DNA of 64,000 nucleotides, taken from the NCBI RefSeq assembly GCF_000297495.1, contig NZ_ALWX01000014.1, forward strand, positions 101,597 to 165,596, given 5' to 3'. Below are positions 1-7,660 of this stretch, in pieces; the first letter of the stretch is position 1, and each line of letters starts with the position of its first letter. This DNA comes from Janibacter hoylei PVAS-1 (GTDB taxonomy: Bacteria > Actinomycetota > Actinomycetes > Actinomycetales > Dermatophilaceae). The position numbers and the translations under genes were made by a program. The notes below the pieces were generated by a model. It was not told the origin of the DNA and did not search any database. It was given only the letters and a program-made list of their open reading frames with translations.

Positions 1-1947
1 CCCGGCATCGTCGTCTGCCTCGTCATCATCGTCGTCGTCGTCGCCCTCGCCGTCGACCTCGCGAGCACGGCTGCGGCCAGCCCGGCTGTGGCCGGGCTGC
101 CCCTGCTCTCGCTCTTCCTCGTCTCGGCGGCCAACTCCGGCGGGTCCCTCCACTGGGTGTGGTTCGTCGTCGCCGCCGCGCTGTGGCTGGCGATGGTCGC
201 GCACCAGTCCGACGTCGACCTGCGCGGGTGGACCACGTCGATCCCCCTGATGGCCGATGGCGACGGCGACGGGGTCGCCGCCCGCTCGCACCGCTGGCAG
301 GCAGCCGGGGTGGGTGCCGTGGCGGTCGTCGCGGCGATGGTGGCCGCGGGCTTCGTCCCGCACCTGCCGACCCGCTACGTGCTCGACGGTCTCGGCCGAG
401 GAGATGGAGCGGGAGCGGGCACGGGCATCCGGCTCTCGACCGAGCTCGACCTGCGACGCAGTCTCGAGTCGCCGAGCCAGACCCCGGTCATGCGCTACAC
501 GACCGACGACCCGACCCCGCAGCCGCTGCGCGTCGCGGTCGTCGAGGACTTCACCGACGGCTTCGGCCAGATGCGCTCGCGGGCTCTCGAGCCCCGCGAG
601 GGCTTCACCCCGAGGGACCCGGTGCGCACCGTCCCCGAGTCGGTCGACCGGGAGCAGCGGACGATCCTCGTCGAGGACAACGGCGTCGCGGCGCCGCAGC
701 TGCCGCTGCCGTGGCTCACCCGTTCGGCCGACCTCGGGGGCATCGCCTGGTCGGTCGGCGCTGACGGGACGGCTCGGGTGCAGCGCACGCCCGGGACCTA
801 CTCCGCCTCCTTCATCGAGCTCGACCCCCAGGAGGAGGACCTCGCCGACTCGGTGCTGCGCGACGACGGCCAGACCGAGGTCGTCGACACCACCGCCTAC
901 CGGGACGCCTACGTCTCCCTCGACCCCGGGTCGGCCGTCGAGATCACCGAGCTGGCCGAGTCGCTCGCCCCGGTCGACGCCACGCCCCTCGAGGCGGCCC
1001 AGGCGATCCAGGAGCACCTGCGCAGTGCCTCCTACAGCTACAGCCTCGACCTGCCGGCGATGCCCGAGGGCCGCGACCCGATCGTGCACTTCCTCGAGAC
1101 CGGAGTCGGCTACTGCCAGCAGTTCGCCGCGACGATGACCCTGCTGGCCCGGGCCCGCGGGATCCCCGCGCGGGTGGTCGTCGGCTTCCTGCCCGGGTCG
1201 AGCCCGGACGGCCGCGCGCGCGTGGTCCGCGCCAGCGACGCCCACGCCTGGCCCGAGCTGTACTTCGAAGGCGTCGGCTGGGTGCGCTTCGAGCCGACGC
1301 CGGGCCAGCGGGCGGCCAGCGTCCCGGGCTACAGCATCGCCAGCTCCGACTCGACGGACACCGACGAGACCGGGACGAGCACCTCCGACTCGTCGACGTC
1401 GACCTCCACGACGAGCTCCGAGGTGGAGGATGCCACCGCCGTCGACCCCCAGGCCGGTGCGGACACGGGCACCCCTCGGTGGCTGTGGTGGCTCGTCGGC
1501 CTCGTCGCCGTGCTGGCCCTCGCGGCGATCATGCCGGTGACCGCGGTCCTGGCCCGACGACGCCGCCGACGTACGGCGGCCGACGACGCCCAGCGGGTCG
1601 AGCGTGAGTGGCAGGAGCTCGTCGCCCAGCTCGACGACCTCGGCATCCGGCCGCCCGTCGGCTCCACCCCGCGTCAGGCCGGCGCGTGGATCGGTCATCG
1701 CATGCACCTGGACGCGCCGCTGCAGGGACAGCTCGACGAGGTCGTCGCGACGCTCGAGCGCGCCCGCTACGGCGCGCCCGGCGCCGACCTGCCGGACATC
1801 AGCGCCCAGGTCACGGCCGTCGTGCACCGGGTGCGCTCGACCCGTCAGGGTCTGCCCCGGGCACGCTCGCTGCTGTGGCCCCAGGAGGGGGTCGACGCCT
1901 GGCGGTCCCTGGGCCGGGCGATCCTGCGTCGCCTCCCCCAGCGCTGA
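1..1947 (+). CDS. Transglutaminase-like membrane protein (5' end outside window)
   Basis: The frame is open from base 1, so the real start lies upstream; 648 residues are visible. The order is hydrophobic N-terminal membrane segments, an extracytoplasmic region, a transglutaminase core with the catalytic Cys in GYCQQFAATMTLL and the His in DAHAWPELYF followed by GWVRFEPTPG, a Ser/Thr-rich linker (codons about 450-480), one membrane helix (WLWWLVGLVAVLALAAI), and a basic cytoplasmic tail like DUF4129. This matches the actinobacterial TgpA/transglutaminase proteins usually found beside a MoxR ATPase and a DUF58 protein, which would be off the left edge. The in vivo substrate is unknown. Family call is firm; physiological role is inference. 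Confidence 0.9.
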   Translation, partial: PGIVVCLVIIVVVVALAVDLASTAAASPAVAGLPLLSLFLVSAANSGGSLHWVWFVVAAALWLAMVAHQSDVDLRGWTTSIPLMADGDGDGVAARSHRWQAAGVGAVAVVAAMVAAGFVPHLPTRYVLDGLGRGDGAGAGTGIRLSTELDLRRSLESPSQTPVMRYTTDDPTPQPLRVAVVEDFTDGFGQMRSRALEPREGFTPRDPVRTVPESVDREQRTILVEDNGVAAPQLPLPWLTRSADLGGIAWSVGADGTARVQRTPGTYSASFIELDPQEEDLADSVLRDDGQTEVVDTTAYRDAYVSLDPGSAVEITELAESLAPVDATPLEAAQAIQEHLRSASYSYSLDLPAMPEGRDPIVHFLETGVGYCQQFAATMTLLARARGIPARVVVGFLPGSSPDGRARVVRASDAHAWPELYFEGVGWVRFEPTPGQRAASVPGYSIASSDSTDTDETGTSTSDSSTSTSTTSSEVEDATAVDPQAGADTGTPRWLWWLVGLVAVLALAAIMPVTAVLARRRRRRTAADDAQRVEREWQELVAQLDDLGIRPPVGSTPRQAGAWIGHRMHLDAPLQGQLDEVVATLERARYGAPGADLPDISAQVTAVVHRVRSTRQGLPRARSLLWPQEGVDAWRSLGRAILRRLPQR

Positions 1948-2032
1948 CTCCCCCTTCGCCCAACTCTCCCGGCGCTGACTCCCCCGTCGTCCGGCGCCGG
2001 CCCACCCGCCGCACGATGGGGTGACGCACATC

Positions 2033-2077
2033 AGCCCCGGCTCCGCAGGAGTGTCGCACTCGTGCGGAGCCGGGGCT
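2033..2077. terminator. Strong hairpin, probably the original sigA terminator
   Basis: Two perfect 15-bp arms (2033-2047 and 2063-2077) enclose a 15-nt loop, with no clear T tract, as is common in high-GC actinobacteria. It lies 86 bp after the transglutaminase stop and 38 bp outside the left attachment repeat. Before the element integrated, this hairpin would have sat just downstream of the sigA stop, so it probably ended both convergent transcripts. Confidence 0.8.
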
Positions 2078-2114
2078 CGTGGTGTCACGCGCCACGTGGG
2101 CGCGTCGACGTCGA

Positions 2115-2134
2115 TCAGTCGAGGTAGTCGCGCA
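2115..2134. repeat. Left attachment site copy
   Basis: TCAGTCGAGGTAGTCGCGCA is identical to 12764-12783; the flanking bases differ on both sides. The copy is no longer attached to a sigA reading frame. Right after it the element begins. Confidence 0.9.
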
Positions 2135-2275
2135 CTAGGGACGACCTCAGCACTGTGCGACACGGCGGGTTTGGCGGCAGATCGCCACTCGGTTTCAAGC
2201 GCTGTAGTGCGAAATATCCCCGACTAACGGGGCGGCCCCCGCGTAGCGGAAACTACCGAGGGCCAGACGGACAGC

Positions 2276-2395
2276 ATGGAGGTGCTGAACGTGGACTTCA
2301 CCCTACCCGCGGCCGTTGCCGCTTCCCAGACCATCGGCCTTTTCGGCTCGCTCGTCGTCGTGACGGTCGCCTGGTTCCTCGAGGTGACCCGATGA
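2276..2395 (+). CDS. 39-residue single-pass membrane microprotein
   Basis: This short frame starts MEVLNVDFTLP and has one hydrophobic helix (about residues 16-36, SQTIGLFGSLVVVTVAWFL) followed by a short EVTR tail. Its TGA stop overlaps the ATG of the next gene in ATGA, so translation is probably coupled. It is the first gene of the element's only rightward operon. I do not recognise a family. Its position, overlap and clear membrane segment argue that it is real; function unknown. Small hydrophobic proteins of mobile elements include holin-like, superinfection-exclusion and toxin proteins, but nothing here selects among these. Confidence 0.6.
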   Translation: MEVLNVDFTLPAAVAASQTIGLFGSLVVVTVAWFLEVTR

Positions 2396-2784
2396 GCGAC
2401 CAGACGAACGGTGGCACTGGTACGGACGCACCCGCTCCTGCAGGGAGTGACTCGGACTTCACGCCCCAGCCGTGGTGCGAGGAGTGCCGCACGGGCGAAT
2501 GCGTCGGCGAGCACGCCAGCTTTGCCCGCTACACCCCGGCGACGGGAGGCGCATCCCGAGACTGGTTCTTCCCCGCAGAGGACAAGGCCGGCTCCGTGAT
2601 CGTCCCCGGCGCGACGCTCACCGCGATGTTCCACGAGAGCCTCCGCTACCCCGGGTCTGCGGACGACGCGCCACACGTCGCCCTTTCGGTCCCCGACGGC
2701 GAGGTCTTCCTCCGCGCCCACGAGGCTCGGCAGCTCGCCGGCTACCTCACCATGCTGGCCGACCGCATCGAGGCCGCAAAGTGA
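2392..2784 (+). CDS. DUF6907-like small protein of the element
   Basis: The ATG at 2392 overlaps the preceding stop and has GAGGTG upstream. The 130-residue product has an acidic, low-complexity N-terminus, a Cys cluster WCEECRTGECVGEH (about residues 27-40) and a C-terminal DGEVFLRAHEARQLAGYL segment. That last pattern is typical of the DUF6907-type proteins encoded by actinobacterial mobile elements; the assignment is by eye. It is the middle gene of a three-gene coupled operon: its stop overlaps the next start in GTGA. Function unknown. Confidence 0.75.
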   Translation: MSDQTNGGTGTDAPAPAGSDSDFTPQPWCEECRTGECVGEHASFARYTPATGGASRDWFFPAEDKAGSVIVPGATLTAMFHESLRYPGSADDAPHVALSVPDGEVFLRAHEARQLAGYLTMLADRIEAAK

Positions 2785-3053
2785 GCGCCCGGACGAAGGG
2801 TGTGCCAGATCGGCAGACCCGCCCATCGACGAAGGGTGTCAGCAGCGATGACACCCCGGTCATCCTGCACGTCTATCACCGTGAGGACACCGAAATGGCG
2901 TTCGCCTACGGCATTTCGGTGCGCGCGCTCTGCGGTCGGTGGAGCGGGAAGCTGAGCCGACGCCTGCACTTCCGCGACGACGACGCCCGACCCTCGCACA
3001 CCCGCGTCTGCGGGCGTTGCGCGAACACGCGCGTGTATCGAGGTCTCGACTAG
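2781..3053 (+). CDS. Small Cys-containing protein of the element
   Basis: The GTG start overlaps the previous stop (GTGA). The 90-residue product has an ALCGRW motif (about residues 52-57) and a C-terminal VCGRCANTRVY, so three or four Cys that could bind zinc. The layout ALCG-x(n)-CxxC resembles the DUF3039-like ribbons found in actinobacteria, but the similarity is weak. Last gene of the rightward operon; a small GACCCG/CGGGTC hairpin (3053-3074) follows and may end the transcript. Function unknown. Confidence 0.7.
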   Translation: MSARTKGVPDRQTRPSTKGVSSDDTPVILHVYHREDTEMAFAYGISVRALCGRWSGKLSRRLHFRDDDARPSHTRVCGRCANTRVYRGLD

Positions 3054-3622
3054 ACCCGCCCCCTTCGTCGGGTCACTCCGGCTCGCGCACGGTCTCTCAA
3101 TCGCAACACTGCGAATGAGCCAGCCCGTGTGCCTGCCAGGGCCACCCGGCCTCGCGCGGCGCTCAACAGCGACTCAGCCGCGCTAGGGGTCTCCACAGTG
3201 TGGAGACACCTGGGGTCCGCACTACACGCGGACCCCCGAACCAACTCGAGCACCGCCCGGCGATGACTCCCAGACGCGTGAGCCGGCACGCGTCGCCCGA
3301 CGGCATGGCAGTGCACGGCCGTCGTCGGGTCTGACTACAGCTCGCTCTCGAATCGAGGGCGGGCTAGAGGGCGTGGGCGGAAACAACGCGGAGTCGGCTT
3401 CTTTGGGGGGGGGTTTCGCCACAGCCCTGCCCGTAGGGCCCGCGCCTTGCACGACCACACATCTGCTTGAGAGGGCCGAGTACTCCGTCTGATCCGTTGC
3501 AAGTACCTCTCTCGCGCACGCGCGTGGGGACGACCTGGGGAAATTCCCCAGTCGGAGACGCGCACTCGCGTCCGCGCGTGGGGGTGGGGGCGCAGGTGAT
3601 GCAGGTGCATCACCTGCGGCGG
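3054..3622. other. 569-bp non-coding zone packed with inverted repeats (candidate origin)
   Basis: No convincing gene lies here; it is where the rightward and leftward transcripts of the element meet. Inverted repeats seen by eye: 3053-3058/3069-3074; 3189-3207 (9-bp arms, 1-nt centre); 3212-3220/3228-3236 (9 bp); 3274-3280/3287-3293; 3296-3302/3323-3329; 3424-3428/3435-3439; 3535-3551 (CTGGGGAAATTCCCCAG); 3592-3603/3606-3617 (12 bp). The 3535-3551 palindrome is flanked by an 11-bp direct repeat CGCGCGTGGGG at 3519-3529 and 3573-3583. A G9 run lies at 3405-3413. The density suggests a cis-acting replication, transfer or packaging site; two of the hairpins may simply be terminators. Confidence 0.6.
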
Positions 3623-3847
3623 CTACCGCTGCTCTGCAACGAACCTGACAACCTCTTCAGGCACGGTGAACGTCGGACCTGACTCGCTCGCGGGCCACCA
3701 AGCGGCAGCCTGCGGGATGCCTGCATGGGTCAGGGTCCGCAGCATGTAGCTCGGCATCGAGTCGCCCGCGCGCATCGCTCGCGCGGTCGCCTGCTGCTCG
3801 GTCGTCAGGTCGGACCACCATCGGCTCAGTGCGTCGTCTCGTCCCAT
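3623..3847 (-). CDS. Hypothetical 74-residue protein of the element
   Basis: This compact reading frame starts MGRDDALSRWWSDLTTEQQ and looks soluble and helical, with several Trp residues (SRWWSDL, AAAWWPASE). It has no Cys and no membrane segment. It is the last gene of the element's leftward set, 48 bp after the 269-residue gene, and is followed directly by the 12-bp palindrome at 3592-3617. Codon use is like its neighbours. I recognise no family. A small DNA-binding or antirepressor-type role is possible only by size. Confidence 0.6.
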   Translation of the reverse strand: MGRDDALSRWWSDLTTEQQATARAMRAGDSMPSYMLRTLTHAGIPQAAAWWPASESGPTFTVPEEVVRFVAEQR

Positions 3848-3895
3848 GCCCCGACGGTAGCGAGCCGCGCCGACACCCCAGGTCGGCGCCTCGCA

Positions 3896-4705
3896 TCAGG
3901 CGGGAGCAGCGGCCAACTCTCGCCATCGGCGCAACACCGCCTGCAAGGTCACGAACGGCACGTAGTACCGCTGCCAGGCGAGCACAGGGTTTCCTCCGAC
4001 CTGAATATCTCGAACTACGCCGATACGCCCGGCACCTGCCGCTGGTTGCGCACCGGTTAGCGCCGCGTATGTCCATCCGTGCGCGTGGCCGCTGCCGACG
4101 CGCCATTGTTCTGCAGCCTGCTCCGCCCAATGCGGCAGGCCGGGCTGCAGATCGGTGGCAGACCATCGAATAACGTCCAAATTCGTGGTCGGCCCAGGGC
4201 CCGGCAGCGCCCCGGCGTACACCTTGATGCCGGCTCGACGCACCTTCACAGCCAGCGCAGCGGTGGCAACTCGTCTCTTGTACGACTGCGGGATCTTTGC
4301 CACCTGCATCAGATAGTTCAGCTGCTCGCTGTCATCAAAGTCGGACAGCCAAAGGCCGCGTCGGATGCGCACCCGCGCATCTTCTGGTCCCAGAACCCAG
4401 TACGCCTCACTTGCGGTAAGGAGCGCCGTCCGCGTGAGGTTGTACGTCGCCGAAGAGTGAAAACTCTCGGCGTCGCACAACACCCTGAATGCCTGCAGGT
4501 GGTCGACACACGCGCCGATCTTCGAGGACACCTGAGCGGACATTGGCGCCCGAGGCATATAGCGATCATCCCGCCACAGCTGTGACCCCGGCGCGGGCAC
4601 CAAGGGTGCTCGGACCACTGCCCGCCACTCGTCGAGTTCGGCGAAAGTCGCTCGAAGGGCCTCAATGGCTTCATGCGGTGTCGTAGGGACACCCTCCACA
4701 GACAT
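3896..4705 (-). CDS. Hypothetical 269-residue protein of the element
   Basis: Starts MSVEGVPTTPHEAIEALRATFAELDEW. The first half (to about residue 150) is rich in predicted helices with a YNLTRTALLTASEAYWVLGPED segment region; the second half has GLWLSDFDDSEQLNYLM and a C-terminal WQRYYVPFVTLQAVLRRW. No signal peptide, membrane helix or catalytic motif stands out. The local base composition is visibly less GC-rich than the chromosome. It is preceded by a 177-bp gap with a possible RNA fold. Proteins of similar layout occur as uncharacterised genes in actinobacterial genomes, from memory only. Function unknown; cargo gene is possible. Confidence 0.7.
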   Translation of the reverse strand: MSVEGVPTTPHEAIEALRATFAELDEWRAVVRAPLVPAPGSQLWRDDRYMPRAPMSAQVSSKIGACVDHLQAFRVLCDAESFHSSATYNLTRTALLTASEAYWVLGPEDARVRIRRGLWLSDFDDSEQLNYLMQVAKIPQSYKRRVATAALAVKVRRAGIKVYAGALPGPGPTTNLDVIRWSATDLQPGLPHWAEQAAEQWRVGSGHAHGWTYAALTGAQPAAGAGRIGVVRDIQVGGNPVLAWQRYYVPFVTLQAVLRRWRELAAAPA

Positions 4706-4783
4706 GGTGCGAATGTAGCCGTTCTACCTGGCGCCCCAAGTCGTCGAGCAAGCGCCATCGGCCGCTCCAAAGGCGGCAAATTC

Positions 4784-4827
4784 GAGCCTGAGAACGTCCC
4801 CCCGGAACTTTTCAGGCTCAGGGGGGA
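4784..4827 (-). other. Interleaved inverted repeats, possible RNA pseudoknot or terminator
   Basis: Two inverted repeats interlock: GAGCCTGA 4784-4791 with TCAGGCTC 4812-4819, and TCCCCCC 4797-4803 with GGGGGGA 4821-4827. Read on the minus strand this is the order of an H-type pseudoknot with loops of 1, 8 and 5 nt. It lies between the HNH gene and the 269-residue gene. Either stem alone could also act as a terminator. Confidence 0.45.
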
Positions 4828-4882
4828 TATCGCCCGACGTATGCGCTTAGACGGCTCCACGGGGAGGGAAGGGGCCATGCCC

Positions 4883-5236
4883 CTACCCCAGCCACGACCG
4901 TGATGACACGGGCTCGAGCTCGGTCGAGATGCGTTGTCCGTCGGCTCCGAACCGTGGCGGTGGGTTGGTGAGTCGCTCGCGCGCCATGCTGACCGGCGAC
5001 GTCCCGCGCACTCGGTTGCACCAAAAATGACAAAGCCTGACGTTCTCGCGCTCGAAGGGTGAACCACCGAATGAGATCGGCACAAGCTCATCGAGGGTCG
5101 GTGAGCCTGGCAGGTATCGAGGCAGCCGCTTGTCGACCCACTGACCACACAGGTGGCAGACGTTCTCTTCTCTCCACACTCGGCGCTTGAGTCGGTCGCG
5201 CTTGGTGCTGTTCGCTCGTCGTGGGTCGCTTGCCAT
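4883..5236 (-). CDS. HNH endonuclease
   Basis: Start chosen at the ATG at 5236 (MASDPRRANSTKRDRLK); the open frame upstream has shadow-like Ser/Thr/Pro/Arg composition. The 117-residue protein is basic at the N-terminus, then has CHLCGQWVD, a LDELVPISFGG motif (the D/H position carries E-L-V) and ENVRLCHFWCN, i.e. two CxxC-like pairs framing a beta-beta-alpha metal fold. Small HNH proteins of this shape are common beside phage terminases, where they help packaging, but no terminase is present here. It may nick DNA for replication, or act as a homing or defence nuclease. Activity is predicted, not certain: the usual first His of the motif is not obvious. Confidence 0.8.
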   Translation of the reverse strand: MASDPRRANSTKRDRLKRRVWREENVCHLCGQWVDKRLPRYLPGSPTLDELVPISFGGSPFERENVRLCHFWCNRVRGTSPVSMARERLTNPPPRFGADGQRISTELEPVSSRSWLG

Positions 5237-5339
5237 CGTTGCTCGTCCTGTCGATGTGAGGGTGGCTGCGGTGCGCCTCTCGGCCAGCGCGGTCCGCGAA
5301 TCTTTCGGCCAGAAAGACGCAGGCGGCGTTGGTGGACGG

Positions 5340-6287
5340 TCAGGCGGTGCGCCGGCTAGACGGTCGTCCCTGCGGCCGTGCGACGGGCGGACGGTCGAGC
5401 ATCCGCTGATTGTCGGCGTCGGCGTCCTCGAGCTCGTCGACCGTGGGAACCCACAGCTGCGCGTTCTCGACGGCCCACACGAGCCACGTCCACAGGTCGT
5501 CCCCTGCGTGGTCGGCAGAGGGCCGCATCGGGGGCCAGGGCAGCGGGTCGACGTCGGTGTACCAGGCCGCTGCGGTGCTGCGGTGCGAGCCGGCGTGACT
5601 GGCGAGCCGGGAGCGACTGGAGCCGATGGCGCGGCGCTCGTTGACCCAGTGCGCTTCGTGGTCGATGGCATCCCGCAGCAGCCCGGAGCGGGCGTTGACG
5701 CGTACCCAGTCGGCTCCCTGCGAGAGACGCTCGCGCTTGTACGCCTCGCGCTGGGCTGCCCGGATGGCGCGGTAGACGCCCATCACTCGGCCCTGCTCCT
5801 GCGACGCACCGAGCAGGCTGGGGTTGGCCTGCACCTGCGCCAGACCGATGAGCTGCGGGTGCTGCTCGGCCAGCGTGCGCACGTCAGCGACGACGTCTTG
5901 CATCTGCTCGTCGAGGTAGCCGATGACGTCCCGGTGGGCGTCGGCGCGGGCGTCCTCGGCCTGTGCCCGGATCGCTCGGGCCTGCTGCCGGTACGCGTCG
6001 GCGGTGGCTCGGTTCTGCTCGCTGCGGGCTCGTGAAGTGGCAGCCTCTTCCACGACTTGGGCGAGACGGTCGGCCAGGTCGTCGAGGTCGACGTCGGCGG
6101 CGGTGACTTCCTGCAGGAGGGCGTCGGTCGAGGGCGGCCGGATGGCGGTCTCGAGGTCGGTGACCTTGGCGGTGATCTTCTTGGCGAGTTCCTCGAGCCG
6201 GGTGGCCGGCGCGTGGATCACGTCGTTGATGTGGGCGGTGATGTCGGCCCCGGTGACGGGGGCGCTCTTGGTCTTCTTGGTGCTCAT
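5340..6287 (-). CDS. Coiled-coil hypothetical protein of the element
   Basis: 315 residues, start ATG with GAGAAGG upstream. Residues about 25-140 are highly charged, Ala/Arg/Glu-rich and strongly coiled-coil (RLEELAKKITAKVTDLE, ADRLAQVVEEAATSRARSEQ, then repeated RAQAEDARADAHRD). The C-terminal part contains several Trp (HWVNERR, AAWYTDVDPLPWPP, LWTWLVWAVENAQLWVP) and ends in a Pro/Arg-rich tail. It follows the coiled-coil 94-residue gene by 14 bp. No family recognised. A scaffold, partition or virion-associated role is conceivable, but this is guesswork. Confidence 0.75.
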   Translation of the reverse strand: MSTKKTKSAPVTGADITAHINDVIHAPATRLEELAKKITAKVTDLETAIRPPSTDALLQEVTAADVDLDDLADRLAQVVEEAATSRARSEQNRATADAYRQQARAIRAQAEDARADAHRDVIGYLDEQMQDVVADVRTLAEQHPQLIGLAQVQANPSLLGASQEQGRVMGVYRAIRAAQREAYKRERLSQGADWVRVNARSGLLRDAIDHEAHWVNERRAIGSSRSRLASHAGSHRSTAAAWYTDVDPLPWPPMRPSADHAGDDLWTWLVWAVENAQLWVPTVDELEDADADNQRMLDRPPVARPQGRPSSRRTA

Positions 6288-6301
6288 TGGGGTGCCTTCT
6301 C

Positions 6302-6586
6302 TCAGTTGTAGGTGGTGTAGGTGCCGTGGCCGTCGCTGAACTTGGGACGGTTGGCGTATCGGGCTCGGGCGCGGTCTCGGGCGGTATCGACGCCTTCCCC
6401 TGTGGCGGACTCCGCGGGGTGCATCGAGTACCGCTCACGGGCCTGGCTGGCTCCGCGCTGGTAGGCCGCGCTGTCGGTGTCGCCCTGGGTCGAGAGTCGC
6501 CGCAGCTCGGCGTTCTCGGCTCGCAGCACGTCGTTCTGCTGCTCGAGCAGACGCACGTACTCGTCTCGGTCGATGTTGGTGGTCAT
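6302..6586 (-). CDS. Short leucine-zipper-like protein of the element
   Basis: The real start is the ATG at 6586 (MTTNIDRDEYVRLLEQQ), which overlaps the upstream stop in ATGA; the longer open frame is a shadow. Residues about 10-32 form a short coiled coil (YVRLLEQQNDVLRAENAELRRL). The rest is polar with many Arg and Tyr and ends YANRPKFSDGHGTYTTYN. Member of the leftward overlapping-gene operon. No family recognised. It may oligomerise or pair with the 315-residue coiled-coil protein encoded next. Confidence 0.7.
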   Translation of the reverse strand: MTTNIDRDEYVRLLEQQNDVLRAENAELRRLSTQGDTDSAAYQRGASQARERYSMHPAESATGEGVDTARDRARARYANRPKFSDGHGTYTTYN

Positions 6587-6861
6587 GGCTGTTCCTTCTT
6601 TCGTCGGTTGCGCTGTTGCGCGTTTTCGAGGGCGCACGCTTTGCACCCGCTGCCGTTGGGACGGACAGGTTGGTAGTGCACGCGGCACACGAGCCGCGTG
6701 CCGGACGGGGCGTATTCCAGCGGGTGAAGGGGCGTGGCTCCGCCGGCGATCACAGAGCGGTGACAGGCGCGACACTTCGTGACCTCATCGCCAGCGAAGC
6801 CGGTGAAGACGACGATCTCCGGACCGCGGCAGCCTTCGCGGTGCTCGATCTGCTCACTCAT
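6583..6861 (-). CDS. Cys-rich small protein, probable zinc binder
   Basis: 92 residues starting MSEQIEHREGCRGPE, overlapping the upstream stop in ATGA. Cys pairs sit at KCRACHRS (about residues 30-37), LVCRVHYQP (about 58-66) and GCKACALENAQQ (about 71-82), giving four to six Cys plus His that could hold one or two zinc ions. The tail NRRKKEQP is basic. Such proteins in mobile elements are often DNA-binding regulators or host-takeover factors; nothing more specific can be said. Confidence 0.7.
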   Translation of the reverse strand: MSEQIEHREGCRGPEIVVFTGFAGDEVTKCRACHRSVIAGGATPLHPLEYAPSGTRLVCRVHYQPVRPNGSGCKACALENAQQRNRRKKEQP

Positions 6862-7535
6862 GGGCTCACCTCGGCCATCGCCTCGAGGTGAGCGATCAGG
6901 TCCCGCGCGTGATCGCCGACGGTCTCGACCTCGAGCCCTCGATACTTGAGCATCCAGTCGTTAGCGCACCCCGGGTGCACGGTCAGGATCGGCCCGGTGA
7001 TCTGCGCGGACGCCCCGACGAGCTCGACGGGGCCACGGACCGAGTCACGAGAGGTCCGCACCGTCTCGAGCCGGACCGGGTAAACGATGAACCGCGCATC
7101 GGCGTCCAGGCGCCAACGCTCCCAACCCGGGTGGCGGCGAGCCCCACGGAGCTGATGGATCGCGTCTGTGACCGTCGCTGACGCCCATACTCCACACCCG
7201 CACCGTGGGTGGGGCATCGGCCAGCACTCGTGGTCGCAGGTCGCAGAACGCCGACTCACCAGGTCGTAGCTACTGAAGTCCGGCGTGTCTGGCCCGCTGA
7301 CGTTGACGTGAGCCGGGTAGGCGCGACCCACGCGGCCCGCGCCGGTGTAGAACGACACTCTCCACCCGTCGCGCTCCGAGACGGCCGGGCCGACAGGATG
7401 CGCGTCTGCCGGATAGAACATTGGTCGGTAAACGCCACTCTCGACACCTCGCCTTGCGTAGTAGGCGCGCTCGAAGTTGGAGAAGTCGTCCTGCAGCCGC
7501 TGGCAGAACTCGGGTCGGTTTTCCTTGGTGCTCAC
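6858..7535 (-). CDS. Hypothetical protein with H-x-C-x-CG motif
   Basis: Start is taken as GTG at 7535 (MSTKENRPEFCQRL), which overlaps the stop of the 42-residue gene in GTGA; the open frame further up is a shadow. 225 residues. The middle holds CDHECWPMPHPRCGCGVWAS (about residues 112-131), a Cys/His cluster that resembles the H-P-x-C-x-CG-x-[WY]-A motif of many actinophage proteins. C-terminal part is beta-rich (ARFIVYPVRLETVRTS, VELVGASAQITGPI) and ends with a short helix. A similar motif occurs in the split gene at 7920-8511, so the two may be distant relatives. Function unknown. Confidence 0.7.
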   Translation of the reverse strand: MSTKENRPEFCQRLQDDFSNFERAYYARRGVESGVYRPMFYPADAHPVGPAVSERDGWRVSFYTGAGRVGRAYPAHVNVSGPDTPDFSSYDLVSRRSATCDHECWPMPHPRCGCGVWASATVTDAIHQLRGARRHPGWERWRLDADARFIVYPVRLETVRTSRDSVRGPVELVGASAQITGPILTVHPGCANDWMLKYRGLEVETVGDHARDLIAHLEAMAEVSP

Positions 7536-7660
7536 TTGCTCGTCACCGTCTTCCGGGTCATACGGCGACTGGCGCAGCCGGCGCAGATGCTGCCGAGACC
7601 TCGACGTCGGCGGCCGCATTCGCGGCACCGACGGAGCGGGTGTGTGTTGCGTGCGGTCAT
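7532..7660 (-). CDS. 42-residue zinc-ribbon-like microprotein
   Basis: This frame is short and easily missed: MTARNTHPLRRCRECGRRRR, then ICAGCASRRM and a short basic tail. Two CxxC pairs about 14 residues apart are the minimum for a zinc ribbon. The ATG overlaps the WhiB-like stop in ATGA, and its TGA overlaps the next GTG in GTGA, so it fits exactly into the coupled operon. The alternative, a non-coding gap of 120 bp in an otherwise gap-free operon, is less likely. Function unknown; strongly basic, so nucleic-acid binding is plausible. Confidence 0.7.
   Translation of the reverse strand: MTARNTHPLRRCRECGRRRRGLGSICAGCASRRMTRKTVTSK

Noticed and set aside
1942..1986. 14-bp direct repeat GCGCTGACTCCCCC after the transglutaminase gene
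   Set aside because: Short and at a stop codon; it does not flank any element and is too common in composition to be an attachment site.
3222..3613. Two overlapping minus-strand frames of 78 and 92 residues in the inverted-repeat zone
   Set aside because: Arg/Pro-rich, no good ribosome site, and they cross several hairpins and a G9 run.
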